A stretch of 64,000 nt of DNA from NCBI RefSeq assembly GCF_964253035.1, contig NZ_CAXUQL020000001.1:682001-746000 (forward strand), read 5' to 3'. This stretch comes from Pseudorhodoferax sp032153935. GTDB lineage: Bacteria > Pseudomonadota > Gammaproteobacteria > Burkholderiales > Burkholderiaceae_C. Made by a program: the position numbers and the translations under genes. The notes below the pieces were generated by a model. It worked only from the letters and a program-made list of their open reading frames with translations. It searched no databases and was not told where the DNA came from. How positions within the stretch are numbered: position 1 is the first letter of the stretch; each line of letters opens with the position of its first letter. This document shows positions 17,771-25,843 of the stretch, piece by piece.

Positions 17771-17784
17771 GGTCATCTGTGACC
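17771..17784. promoter_or_regulatory. Inverted repeat in the glcB / hydrolase divergent region
   Basis: GGTCA and TGACC flank TCTG, 134 bp upstream of the malate synthase start and 87 bp upstream of the serine hydrolase start. It may be an operator for either gene; no regulator gene is adjacent. Confidence 0.35.
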
Positions 17785-17870
17785 GAAATGATGGTAATCA
17801 CGGAATTTTCAGCCCCAAAGCCACCCCATCCCGGCGCAATAAACCGGCATTGCCACCCCAGGAACCTGCC

Positions 17871-19019
17871 ATGGCCCTTCTGAATGCACGCGCCTTGAAC
17901 CACCTGAACCAGGTGCTCCAGCAGCACATCGATGCCGGCCTGCTGCCCGGCGCCGTGGTGCTGGTCGGTCAGGGCGGCCAGGTCGCGCACCAGGCCGCGC
18001 TGGGGCGGCGGGACCCTGCCGGCCAGCAGGCCATGCCGGCCGACGCGATCTTCCGCATCTATTCGATGACCAAGCCCATCGTGTCGCTCGCGGCGCTGAT
18101 GCTGGCCGAGCAGGGCCGCTTGTCGCTGGCCGATCCGATCACGCGCTGGCTGCCGCAGTTCGCCGAGACGCCCGTGGGCGTGGAGCGCGACGGCGCGCTG
18201 GCGCTGGAGCGCGCACTGCGCCCGCCCACGGTGCACGACCTGCTGCGCCACACGGCCGGCTTCACCTACGAGTTCCTGGGCAACAGCGCCGTGCAGCGCC
18301 AGTACCAGGCGGCCGGCCTCGCCGACACCGCCCGGACCAACGCGGGCTTCTGCGACGCGCTGGCGCGCCTGCCCTACAGCGCCCAGCCCGGCAGCTGCTG
18401 GCAGTACAGCCGCGCCACCGACGTGCTGGGCGCGTTGCTCGAGGTCGTCGCTGGCGAACCGCTGGGCGCGCTGCTGCAGCGCCTCATCCTGGGCCCTCTG
18501 GGCATGGTGGACACGGGTTTCAGCGTACCGCCGGCGCAGCAGCACCGCATCGCCGAACCCTTCGCGCAGTGCCCCGAAACCGGCCAGAGCGTCGTGATGC
18601 TGGATGCACGCAGCACGCCGGCCTTCGAATCGGGCGGCGGCGGCCTGTTGTCGACCGCGGCCGACTACCTGCGCTTCCTGCAGCTGTTGCGCAACCAGGG
18701 CCGCTTCGAAGGCCAGCGCCTGGTCTCGCGCAAGACCATGGAATGGATGGTGGCCGACCACCTGGGCACCATCCCCGTGGCCGGCGAACTGCTCGCGCCC
18801 GGCCATGGCTTCGGCCTGGGCATGGCCGTGCGCACGGCCCCCGGCCTGGTGGCGCAGCCGGGTTCGCCGGGCATGTACTTCTGGAGCGGCATCGGCGGCA
18901 CCTTCTTCTTCGTCGACCCGGCCGAGGACGTGTTCGCGCTGCTGCTGGCGCAGACGCCCAACCAGCGCATCTTCTTCCGCAACCTGTTCCGGCACCTGGT
19001 CTACGCGGCTGTCGAATGA
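17871..19019 (+). CDS. Serine hydrolase of the beta-lactamase class C / esterase EstB family
   Basis: A 382-residue penicillin-binding-protein-fold hydrolase. The nucleophile and general base are S65 and K68 in FRIYSMTKP. The second-motif tyrosine is in WQYSRATD, where the usual YxN is YSR, as in EstB-type esterases. The Gly-rich region around GGGGLLSTAADYLRFLQLL is family-typical. No signal peptide is apparent, so it is probably cytoplasmic and an esterase rather than a true beta-lactamase. Its stop overlaps the next start in ATGA. Confidence 0.88.
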   Translation: MALLNARALNHLNQVLQQHIDAGLLPGAVVLVGQGGQVAHQAALGRRDPAGQQAMPADAIFRIYSMTKPIVSLAALMLAEQGRLSLADPITRWLPQFAETPVGVERDGALALERALRPPTVHDLLRHTAGFTYEFLGNSAVQRQYQAAGLADTARTNAGFCDALARLPYSAQPGSCWQYSRATDVLGALLEVVAGEPLGALLQRLILGPLGMVDTGFSVPPAQQHRIAEPFAQCPETGQSVVMLDARSTPAFESGGGGLLSTAADYLRFLQLLRNQGRFEGQRLVSRKTMEWMVADHLGTIPVAGELLAPGHGFGLGMAVRTAPGLVAQPGSPGMYFWSGIGGTFFFVDPAEDVFALLLAQTPNQRIFFRNLFRHLVYAAVE

Positions 19020-19555
19020 ACGGGCCCGCCATGACCACCACGCCATCGCGCTGGGCACTGCTGCTCGCCACCGCCCTGCTCGTGGCCTGCGCCACGCCGC
19101 GCCCCACGGGTGCACCGCCGGGTGCCGTCAGCGTGAGCTGGAGCGACCCGGCCCAGTTCGCCGAAGCGCGCGAGAACCACGGCGACACGCCGGCCGCGCG
19201 CGAGGCCTGGCTCAGCGCGCTGGCCCGCCATCTGGCCGAGAAGGCCGCGGCCGTGCTGCCCGAGGACGAGAAGCTCGAGGTGCGCATCACCGACGTCCAG
19301 CGCGCCGGTGGCTTCGAGCCCTGGCGCGGCCCGCAGGCGAGCAACCTGCGCGTGGTGCGCGACGTCTATCCGCCGCGCATCGACCTGGAGTTCCAGCGCG
19401 TGGCGGCCGACGGCCGCGTGCTGCAAACCGGCAGCCGGCAGCTGCGTGACGTCACGTTCCTGATGCGGCCGACCCGCTACAGCGGCGACCCGCTGCGCTT
19501 CGAGAAGGTGTTGCTGGACGATTGGGTGGCCAGGGAATTCGGCGCCTTGCGCTGA
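19016..19555 (+). CDS. DUF3016 domain lipoprotein
   Basis: A 179-residue protein with an N-terminal signal and lipobox (LLVAC, Cys at about residue 26). The mature part begins VSVSWSDPAQFAEARE and ends with FEKVLLDDWVAREF, as in DUF3016. Function is unknown. Its first ATG overlaps the stop of the serine hydrolase gene, indicating coupling; an in-frame ATG five codons later is equally plausible and gives a shorter n-region. Confidence 0.85.
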   Translation: MNGPAMTTTPSRWALLLATALLVACATPRPTGAPPGAVSVSWSDPAQFAEARENHGDTPAAREAWLSALARHLAEKAAAVLPEDEKLEVRITDVQRAGGFEPWRGPQASNLRVVRDVYPPRIDLEFQRVAADGRVLQTGSRQLRDVTFLMRPTRYSGDPLRFEKVLLDDWVAREFGALR

Positions 19556-19653
19556 AGCCGCTGCAGCATTTTGTATCCCGTAGGCTGAAATAGAATCGCC
19601 GCTCGCCGGAGCAGCCTGCTCCCGGACGCCAGATTCACCCGAGACACACGCCG

Positions 19654-20310
19654 ATGGACGCGTCCACTACCTTGCCAGGGACCTTGGGGGCCAGCCATTC
19701 GCCGCTGACCCAGCTGGTCGTCGATGCCTTGCGCGGCCGCATCCTGGGCGGCCAGGTGCCGCCAGGCGAGCGCCTGGTCGAAGGCCGCCTGTCCGAAGAA
19801 CTGGGCGTGTCGCGCATGCCGGTGCGCGAAGCCTTGCGGCAGCTGGCCGCCGAGGGCCTGGTGACGATCGAACCACGCCGCGGCGCCTCGGTGACGAGCT
19901 TCAGCCAGCAGCAGATGCGCGAACTGGTGGAGGTGCGCGCCACGCTGGAGGGGCTCAACTCCAAACTGGCCGCCAAGCGCCACGACCCGGCCCAGATCGC
20001 CGAGCTCGAACGCATCCTCGAAGAAGGCACGCGCCTGGCCGAGAGCGACGACGTGGCCACCACCATGCTGATGAACCAGCGCTTCCACGACGCGCTGTCC
20101 AACAGCGCGGCCAACTCGGTGCTGCAGGACATCATGCGCTCGCTGCGCGACCGCACGGCGCTGGTGTTCGCACCCATCAACCGCACGCGCGGCAAGCAGA
20201 ACTGGGAAGAGCACGCCGCCATCCTGCGCGCCGTGATCAAGGGCGACGCGGAGCTCGCCGCGCTGCTCGCCACCCGCCACGTGTACAACGCCGCGCAGAT
20301 GGAGCCTTGA
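19654..20310 (+). CDS. GntR-family regulator, FadR/FCD subfamily
   Basis: A 218-residue regulator: winged helix-turn-helix at about residues 15-80 (ERLVEGRLSEELGVSRMPVREALRQL) and an all-helical FCD ligand domain at about 85-210. The FCD domain usually binds a small carboxylate with a metal held by Asp and His residues. It opens the HDO gene region, and the palindromes with ATAC/GTAT arms found in the two divergent promoters downstream fit the kind of operator such proteins bind. It is therefore the best local candidate for regulon control (inference). Confidence 0.93.
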   Translation: MDASTTLPGTLGASHSPLTQLVVDALRGRILGGQVPPGERLVEGRLSEELGVSRMPVREALRQLAAEGLVTIEPRRGASVTSFSQQQMRELVEVRATLEGLNSKLAAKRHDPAQIAELERILEEGTRLAESDDVATTMLMNQRFHDALSNSAANSVLQDIMRSLRDRTALVFAPINRTRGKQNWEEHAAILRAVIKGDAELAALLATRHVYNAAQMEP

Positions 20311-20315
20311 GCGCC

Positions 20316-20335
20316 GGGTGGCCCATCAGCCACCC
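20316..20335. terminator. Possible shared hairpin between convergent genes
   Basis: GGGTGGC and GCCACCC form a 7 bp stem with a 6-base loop just after the GntR stop, overlapping the end of the convergent cyclodeaminase-like gene. There is no T-run, so termination is doubtful. Confidence 0.35.
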
Positions 20336-21240
20336 TGCAGCCGACGCCAGGCCAGGCCCGCGAGCGCCACGTCTTCCAGGCCCACGCCGACCGACTTGTA
20401 GACCATGATCTGGCGCGCGTCCGTGCGCCCGCGCACCCGGCCGCTGACCAGCGCGCCGAGTTCCACGATCTTCGCATCCGGCAGCGCATCGGGAGCGGCG
20501 AGCACCAGATCGCCCGCCTCGCGCAGCGACTGCGGCCGCCACTCGACCGCCACCAGCGCCGCGCGCCGCAGCGCGGCATCGTCCAGCTCGCGCGTGTGCG
20601 GCAGGCTGGAGCCGACGGCCGCGACGAAGGCGCCCTCGGCCAGTGCCTCGCCCGCAAACAGGGCTTGCTGCGCGCGCGACGCCGTGACCACGAGGTCGGC
20701 GCCCTCCACCGCCTCCCCCGCCGTGCACAGACGCAGTGGCACACCGCATTCGCGCGCCAGGGCGTCGGCCTGCTCCGGCGTGACGTGTTGGCTGCACACG
20801 CGAATCTCGTCCAGCGCGTAGGCCGCGGCGAACTGCGCCAGGTGCGCGCGGCCCTGCACACCCGCCCCGAACAGAGCCAGCGTGCGGGCACCGGGCCGGG
20901 CCAGGTGGCCGGCCGCGATGACCGAGCAGGCGGCTGTGCGCAGGCGCGTGATCGCTGCCGCGTCGAACGAGGCCAGCGGCCGGCCATCCTCTGCGGAGAA
21001 CAGCAGGATCACGAACGAGAACTGCCCTGCGATCGTGGTGTAGACCTTGGCCCCGGCCACCTGCTGGCCGGGGATCACCGCCCCCAGCGTGGACAGCTTC
21101 AGGCCGCCGGCTTCGGTGCGGATGCGCTGCTGCATGGCGGCCTGCGCATCGCCGAAGGCGCGGAATGCCTCTCGCAGGCAGTGCTGTGCGTCCTGCGCCG
21201 TGACGGCGGCGTCGACCATGGCATCGGTGATGTGTTGCAT
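20326..21240 (-). CDS. Ornithine cyclodeaminase / mu-crystallin family protein
   Basis: A 304-residue NAD(P)-binding protein. The Rossmann motif is in LALFGAGVQGRAHLAQF (about residues 120-136), and the substrate-side residues lie in AGAKVYTTIAGQFSF. Members include ornithine cyclodeaminase, ketimine reductases, alanine dehydrogenase and the ectoine-breakdown protein EutC, so the reaction is not fixed by sequence; reduction of a cyclic or linear imine, or its reverse, is likely. It ends convergently with the GntR gene and starts 8 bp past the stop of the TauE-like gene, in one minus-strand operon with the two ferredoxins. Confidence 0.88.
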   Translation of the reverse strand: MQHITDAMVDAAVTAQDAQHCLREAFRAFGDAQAAMQQRIRTEAGGLKLSTLGAVIPGQQVAGAKVYTTIAGQFSFVILLFSAEDGRPLASFDAAAITRLRTAACSVIAAGHLARPGARTLALFGAGVQGRAHLAQFAAAYALDEIRVCSQHVTPEQADALARECGVPLRLCTAGEAVEGADLVVTASRAQQALFAGEALAEGAFVAAVGSSLPHTRELDDAALRRAALVAVEWRPQSLREAGDLVLAAPDALPDAKIVELGALVSGRVRGRTDARQIMVYKSVGVGLEDVALAGLAWRRLQGG

Positions 21241-21248
21241 GGCAGTGC

Positions 21249-22010
21249 TCAATGGGGAAATGCGCGTTGCGCCAGGATGCCCAGCGCGCCGAACGCCGCC
21301 AGGCCCAGCAGCAGCGGGCGCGGCGAGCGGTGGCGCAGCAACAGGCCCAGCCGGCCAGAGGCCGCGAAGCCGCCCAGCATCCAGGGCGCCAGCAGCAGGG
21401 CCAGTTGCAGCTCGCGCAGGCCCATGCGGCCCACCAGCGCCAGCGTGGCCATCGAGACCGCGGAGCCGGCGAAGAAGATGCAGCCCAACGTCGCGCGCAG
21501 GCGGTCGGCCTGCAGATGCTGCATGGCGATGGCGAACGGCGGCGCGCCGGCCGAGGTGATGGTGCCCATGACGCCGGAGGCCACGCCCGCGATCGCCACG
21601 TTGCGCGGGCTGGCCGAGACGCTCCAGCCGCGCAGGCTCAACGCCACGGCGGCCAGGATCAACAGTGCGAACAGCAGCGACAGCGTGTCGGCGGACAGCA
21701 GCGCCAGGCACAGCGCGGCCCCGGCCGTTCCCACCACCCGACCGGCGAGCCCGGTGCCGGCGGCCCGCCAGTCGATGGCGTGCCCCTCGCGCAGCGCGGC
21801 CATCAGCGACAGCGGACAGGCCAGCGCGATCAGCGGCCCCGGCACGAGTTCGGGAAACAACAGCGCGGCCACCGGCGCGCAGAACATCGCGAAACCCAGG
21901 CCGCCCACCCCCTGCAGGCAGGCGCCGATGAAGACCACCAGCGCCATGCCTGCATAGTGGCCCGCATCCAGGCCGGCCGGCCAGAGGGCCATGACGCTCG
22001 CCGCGCTCAC
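21249..22010 (-). CDS. TauE/SafE-family membrane permease
   Basis: A 253-residue protein with about eight membrane segments and the TauE/SafE motifs GVGGLGFAMFCAP and GVASGVMGTITSAGAPPFAI, repeated in the two halves. Family members export sulfite or organosulfonates, or move other small anions. I start at the GTG at 22010 because it overlaps the ferredoxin stop in GTGA; an ATG at 21992 is the alternative and loses six residues. It lies between the ferredoxins and the cyclodeaminase-like gene. Confidence 0.85.
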   Translation of the reverse strand: MSAASVMALWPAGLDAGHYAGMALVVFIGACLQGVGGLGFAMFCAPVAALLFPELVPGPLIALACPLSLMAALREGHAIDWRAAGTGLAGRVVGTAGAALCLALLSADTLSLLFALLILAAVALSLRGWSVSASPRNVAIAGVASGVMGTITSAGAPPFAIAMQHLQADRLRATLGCIFFAGSAVSMATLALVGRMGLRELQLALLLAPWMLGGFAASGRLGLLLRHRSPRPLLLGLAAFGALGILAQRAFPH

Positions 22011-22612
22011 CAGGACACCGCAATGTTGCCGAGCACGAAGGTCTGGCACGCCATGCGGTAGCCCGCGGCCAGCTGCTCGTCGGTCAGGTGCTTGCGCTCC
22101 TTGGGCTTGACCGCGTCCGTGTGCGCCAGGCCCTGCTCGATGCGGCATTTGCAGGTGCCGCACAGGCCACCGCCGCACTTGAACGGGATGCCGCCCTTTT
22201 CACGCAGCGACACGCGCAGCAGGTTGCTGTTCTGCGGCGCGCTCACGACCTTGCCGGCCGTGGGGACGAAGGTGATCTGCACCGTGCCGGCGGCCGCCGC
22301 GGCCGGGACGAGCGCGCGGGGCTGCAGCTGCGTGTCCATGGTGCCGAAGCTGCACAGCACCCGCAGCTCGGCGCGGGCCGCGTCCAGGTCCTCGAAACGC
22401 TCCAGGAACTTGGAGGGCACCATGTTCACCGTGACCGGCTCGGTCTCGTCGACCACGCGCACGCGGGTCGCCTCTTCGAGCACGGCGATCACGAACTGGG
22501 CGCGCACGCGGCCGCAGAACACATAGTCGTAGGCCTCGACGGGCCGCAGGCCGGGGCCGGCCTCGGTGCGGAACTGGCCGGGCTTGCTCGTCAGGATCAC
22601 ATGGGTCGTCAT
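22007..22612 (-). CDS. [2Fe-2S] ferredoxin with an N-terminal domain of unknown function
   Basis: A 201-residue protein. The C-terminal half (about 110-201) is a plant-type ferredoxin with C146, C151, C154 and C189 (CGGGLCGTC, then a distant Cys). The first 105 residues form a separate unit with a VEAYDYVFCGRVRAQFVIAVLEEATRV core that I do not recognise. The protein probably carries electrons to a partner oxygenase, with the extra domain perhaps giving partner specificity. It follows the 104-residue ferredoxin by 10 bp and overlaps the TauE-like gene. Confidence 0.82.
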   Translation of the reverse strand: MTTHVILTSKPGQFRTEAGPGLRPVEAYDYVFCGRVRAQFVIAVLEEATRVRVVDETEPVTVNMVPSKFLERFEDLDAARAELRVLCSFGTMDTQLQPRALVPAAAAAGTVQITFVPTAGKVVSAPQNSNLLRVSLREKGGIPFKCGGGLCGTCKCRIEQGLAHTDAVKPKERKHLTDEQLAAGYRMACQTFVLGNIAVSW

Positions 22613-22622
22613 GGCGCGGGTC

Positions 22623-22937
22623 TCAGGCGGTCGGGGCTTGTTCGGGGGCGTCCTGCGCCAACTCGATGTCGTGCTCCAGCCAGAGCTGGCAGGCCAGCCG
22701 GTAGCCGGTATCCACGCGCTCGCCGAGCTGCTTCTTCTCCTTCCAGTTCGGCGGCGGCAGGTGCTCGGCGCCCCGCAGCACCCGGCAGGCGCACTTGGCG
22801 CACTTGCCCATGCCGCAGCCGTACTGCAAGTGGGGATAGGGGAACTGGCGGATGCCCGCCCGCACCACCAGATTGGTCCGCGGCTGGACCTCGTCACGGT
22901 AGGTCTGGCCTAGTTTGTGGAGAACGACGTTGGGCAT
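22623..22937 (-). CDS. [2Fe-2S] ferredoxin
   Basis: A 104-residue plant-type ferredoxin with cluster ligands C41, C46, C49 and C83 (GCGMGKCAKC, then RLACQ). It is the first gene of the minus-strand set and is divergent from the diiron oxidase across 203 bp. The residues around the cluster resemble those of the longer ferredoxin downstream, suggesting duplicated electron carriers. Together with the reductase at 25844 it could supply two electrons per turnover to the oxidase; this pairing is inferred from position. Confidence 0.9.
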   Translation of the reverse strand: MPNVVLHKLGQTYRDEVQPRTNLVVRAGIRQFPYPHLQYGCGMGKCAKCACRVLRGAEHLPPPNWKEKKQLGERVDTGYRLACQLWLEHDIELAQDAPEQAPTA

Positions 22938-22949
22938 GAGATCGGCTTT

Positions 22950-22959
22950 CGGTATACCG
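22950..22959. promoter_or_regulatory. GGTATACC palindrome upstream of ferredoxin gene
   Basis: CGGTATACCG is a perfect 10-base palindrome 13 bp before the ferredoxin start. It shares the GGTATAC arm with the operator at 32658-32672 and could be a site for the GntR regulator on the minus-strand promoter. Confidence 0.5.
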
Positions 22960-23063
22960 TTTGAAGAATTCGGCCAGGCAACGCATTGCAGACCTCGGAG
23001 CGTCCATCCCCCTTATACCCAGGGAATTTCACAAGTCTTGGTGGCTTTTCAAAGTTCTGACCG

Positions 23064-23091
23064 TTGCGGCCATTTTGGTTTTCAGTATACT
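23064..23091 (+). promoter_or_regulatory. Likely sigma-70 promoter for the diiron oxidase operon
   Basis: TTGCGG at 23064-23069 and TATACT at 23086-23091 are separated by 16 bases, a good -35/-10 pair, leaving about a 40-base leader. The -10 lies inside the proposed operator, which would allow simple repression. Confidence 0.6.
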
Positions 23092-23097
23092 GTATTC
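23084..23097. promoter_or_regulatory. Proposed GntR operator, copy 1
   Basis: AGTATACTGTATTC contains ATAC-T-GTAT symmetry and shares 13 identical bases (GTATACTGTATTC) with the site at 32659-32671. It overlaps the predicted -10 of the diiron oxidase promoter. Confidence 0.65.
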
Positions 23098-23140
23098 TCC
23101 GAAGCACGGAAACACCCCTTCAATCTGCAGGAGCTGCGCC

Positions 23141-23869
23141 ATGACCGCCGAACTGATGAACCGCGACACTTTCCGCACCGCCCTCGAAGACGCCATCAAG
23201 GGCAAGAGCGCCAACAAGGCCCCCTTCAGCCAGGCCTGGGCCTCGGGCGACCTGAGCCGCGCCCACCTGGCGCGCTGGGCCGAGAACCACTACCACTACG
23301 TCGGCCCGTTCGCCGACTACCTGGCCTACATCTACGCCCGCACGCCCGACACCATGACCGAGGCCAAGGACTTCCTGCTGGCCAACATGTACGAGGAAGA
23401 GATCGGCGGCGACCGCCACACCGACCTGCTGGTGCGCTTCGCCGAGGCCTGCGGCACCACGCGCGAACGCGTGGTCGACCCGGACAACATGTCGCCCACC
23501 ACACGCGGGCTGCAGAGTTGGTGCTACGCCGTCGCCATGCGCGAAGACCCGGTGGTGGCCGTCGCCGGCCTGGTCGTGGGCCTGGAATCGCAGGTGCCCT
23601 CCATCTACCGCAAGCAGACGCCCACGCTGCGCGAGAAGTACGGCTTCACCGACGAAGAGGTCGAGTTCTTCGACCTGCACATCGTCTCCGACGAGATCCA
23701 CGGCGAACGCGGCTACCAGATCGTGCTGGAGCATGCGAACACGGTGGAGCTGCAGCAGCGCTGCCTCAAGATCTGCGAGATCGGCGCCCAGATGCGCCTG
23801 CTGTACACGACGGCGCTCTACCACGACTACGTGGCCAACGACCTGCCCGCGCTGAAGCTGGCAGCCTGA
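23141..23869 (+). CDS. Heme-oxygenase-like diiron oxidase (HDO; TenA/PqqC fold)
   Basis: A 242-residue all-helical protein of the TenA/PqqC/CADD fold. Six residues fall in the pattern of the HDO metal site: E86 and H93 (E-x6-H), E149, and H180, D184 and H187 (H-x3-D-x2-H). Spacings nearly match CADD of Chlamydia (E81/H88, E142, H174/D178/H181, from memory). HDOs such as UndA, BesC and SznF use O2 and two irons to cleave or N-oxygenate small amino or fatty acids. AGGAG precedes the ATG at 23141. It heads an operon with aldehyde dehydrogenase, a GlcG-like protein and a ferredoxin reductase, and faces two ferredoxins. Substrate unknown; thiaminase is unlikely. Confidence 0.85.
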   Translation: MTAELMNRDTFRTALEDAIKGKSANKAPFSQAWASGDLSRAHLARWAENHYHYVGPFADYLAYIYARTPDTMTEAKDFLLANMYEEEIGGDRHTDLLVRFAEACGTTRERVVDPDNMSPTTRGLQSWCYAVAMREDPVVAVAGLVVGLESQVPSIYRKQTPTLREKYGFTDEEVEFFDLHIVSDEIHGERGYQIVLEHANTVELQQRCLKICEIGAQMRLLYTTALYHDYVANDLPALKLAA

Positions 23870-23888
23870 CGCGGGAACCGACGCCACC

Positions 23889-25346
23889 ATGTCCGCCCCA
23901 CCCGAAGAGTTCCTGAACCACATCCAGGGCGAATGGGTCCGCAGCCTCGCGGGCCGCACCTTCGACAGCCTCAACCCGCACGACACGCGCGAGACCGTGG
24001 GCCGCTTCCAGGCCTCGGGCCCGGCCGATGCCGAGGCGGCGGTCGCGGCGGCAGCGGCCGCGTTCGAGGGCTGGCGCGCCACACCGATCGGCAAGCGCGC
24101 CAAGATCCTGCAGGACGCGGCCAGCTACCTCGAAACCCATGCCGCACGCTTTGCCGAGGAGCTCACGCGCGAAGAGGGCAAGTCGGTCGCGCTGGCCCGG
24201 GACGAGTTCCTGCGCTCGGCGCAGACGCTGCGCTTTTACGCCGTGGAGGGCCAGACCCTGGGCGGCGAGACCTACCCGCAGGACGATCCGCTGATGACCG
24301 TCTACAGCCAGCGCGAGCCGCTGGGCGTGGTGACGGTGATCGCACCGTGGAACTTCCCGGTGTCGATCCCGGCGCGCAAGATCGCGCCGGCGCTGATCAC
24401 GGGCAACACCGTGGTGTTCAAGCCCTCGTCGGACGCGCCGCTGTCGGGCCTGCGCCTGGCCGAAGCCCTGGTGCAGGCCGGTCTGCCCAAGGGCGTGCTG
24501 AACTTCATCACCGGACGCGCCGGCGATGTCGGCCCGGTGATCACCACGTCCGAGGCCGTGCGCGCGATCTCGTTCACGGGCTCCACCGCCGCGGGCGAGG
24601 CCATCCACCGCACCGTGCACCTGACGACAAGGCTGCAGATGGAGCTGGGCGGCAAGAACCCGCTGATCGTGATGGACGATGCCGACCTCGACCAGGCCGT
24701 CGACCTGGTCGTCAAGGGCGGCTTCTCGCTGTCGGGCCAGGCCTGCACGGGCACCAGCCGTGTGATCGTGCTGCGCGCGGTCAAGGAAGAGTTCACGCGC
24801 AAGCTGGTCGCGCGCGTGCAGCAGCTCAAGATCGGCAGCGGCATGACGCCCGGCATGGACCTGGGCCCGCTGGCCACGGCCAAGCAGCTGGAAACGGTGC
24901 TGTCGTACATCGCCATCGGCCGGCAGGAAGCCCGGTTGCTGTGCGGCGGCGAAGCGCTGCAGGGTGCGCCCTATGCGCATGGCTACTACGTGTCGCCCGC
25001 CGTGTTCGACGAGGTGGCGCCCGAGGCGCGCATCGCGCGCGAGGAAATCTTCGGCCCGGTGATCGCCGTGCTCCAGGCCGACGACTACGTCGACGCCATC
25101 GCCAAGGCCAACGACACGCGCTACGGCCTGTCGGCTGCGATTGCCACGCGCAACCCGCGCGTGATGCACGACTTCGCGCACCAGATCCAGGCCGGCACCG
25201 TGAAGATCAACCGCACGACCACCGGCAACCTGGTCAACGCGCCGTTCGGCGGCATCAAGCTGTCCAGCACCTCCACGTTCCGCGAGTCGGGCCGGGCCGG
25301 GCTGGAGTTCTTCACCCAGATCAAGACCATCTACCGAGGCGTCTGA
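23889..25346 (+). CDS. NAD(P)-dependent aldehyde dehydrogenase
   Basis: A 485-residue ALDH-superfamily enzyme with the catalytic set intact: N155 (APWNFP), E252 (QMELGGKNP) and C286 (SGQACTGTSRV). The nearest subfamily by eye is the alpha-ketoglutaric semialdehyde / vanillin-type group. It starts 19 bp after the HDO gene and so probably oxidises an aldehyde released by that enzyme to the acid. It could in principle also fill the missing PuuC step of the polyamine route, but distance and operon structure make this less likely. Confidence 0.93.
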   Translation: MSAPPEEFLNHIQGEWVRSLAGRTFDSLNPHDTRETVGRFQASGPADAEAAVAAAAAAFEGWRATPIGKRAKILQDAASYLETHAARFAEELTREEGKSVALARDEFLRSAQTLRFYAVEGQTLGGETYPQDDPLMTVYSQREPLGVVTVIAPWNFPVSIPARKIAPALITGNTVVFKPSSDAPLSGLRLAEALVQAGLPKGVLNFITGRAGDVGPVITTSEAVRAISFTGSTAAGEAIHRTVHLTTRLQMELGGKNPLIVMDDADLDQAVDLVVKGGFSLSGQACTGTSRVIVLRAVKEEFTRKLVARVQQLKIGSGMTPGMDLGPLATAKQLETVLSYIAIGRQEARLLCGGEALQGAPYAHGYYVSPAVFDEVAPEARIAREEIFGPVIAVLQADDYVDAIAKANDTRYGLSAAIATRNPRVMHDFAHQIQAGTVKINRTTTGNLVNAPFGGIKLSSTSTFRESGRAGLEFFTQIKTIYRGV

Positions 25347-25349
25347 AGC

Positions 25350-25826
25350 ATGAAACCATCCCTGAAGATCGAACGCGCCGAAGCCCGCCTGATGGCCGAT
25401 GCGGCACTGAAGAAGGCGCAGGAGATCGGCGTGGCCGAGACCGTCTGCATCGCCGACGAAGGCGGCTTTCCGCTGGTGCTCGAGCGCATGGACGGCGCCC
25501 GCATCACCGGCCCGCAGATCGCCTGGAACAAGGCGTTCACGGCGGCCGGCCACAAGCGCTCCACGCATTTGTTCACCACGCCGCCGAACGGCCCGGCGCT
25601 GCCGGGCAACGAGGCCTTCGGCATCCAGCTCAGCTTCGAGGGCCGTTTCGCGGCCTTCGTCGGCGGCTATCCCATCGTGGTGAACGGCGAGGTGGTGGGT
25701 GGCGTCGGCCTGTCCGGTGGCAACGGCGAGCAGGACACGGCCTGCGGCGTGGCCGCGCTGCAGGCGCTGGCCGAACACCTGGCCGGCCAGCACGAGGTGC
25801 TGGTCGCGGCCGACATCAAGAAGTGA
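25350..25826 (+). CDS. GlcG/HbpS-family (DUF336) protein
   Basis: A 158-residue protein with the GlcG/HbpS fold: a long N-terminal helix, CIADEGGFPLVLERMDGA, and the glycine-rich YPIVVNGEVVGGVGLSGGNGEQD motif. Family members are often small accessory subunits next to oxidoreductases; some bind heme or cobalamin. No cofactor ligand is certain here. It lies 3 bp after the aldehyde dehydrogenase and 17 bp before the reductase, so it is part of the same transcript, perhaps as a helper in substrate or cofactor handling. Confidence 0.85.
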   Translation: MKPSLKIERAEARLMADAALKKAQEIGVAETVCIADEGGFPLVLERMDGARITGPQIAWNKAFTAAGHKRSTHLFTTPPNGPALPGNEAFGIQLSFEGRFAAFVGGYPIVVNGEVVGGVGLSGGNGEQDTACGVAALQALAEHLAGQHEVLVAADIKK

Positions 25827-25843
25827 GCCGCACGGAGGGCGCC

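Noticed and set aside
15472..17883. Plus-strand open frame of 803 codons
   Set aside because: Antisense to malate synthase, with biased composition and no recognisable domain.
17871..19019. Antibiotic-resistance class C beta-lactamase
   Set aside because: No signal peptide is seen and the YxN motif is not canonical; the sequence fits EstB-type esterases better.
19570..19583. GTATCCCGTA upstream of the GntR gene as an autoregulatory operator
   Set aside because: It lacks the ATAC/GTAT symmetry of the other sites; resemblance is too weak.
23141..23869. TenA-type thiaminase II assignment
   Set aside because: The six-residue diiron pattern is complete, there is no thiamine gene or riboswitch nearby, and the neighbours are redox genes.
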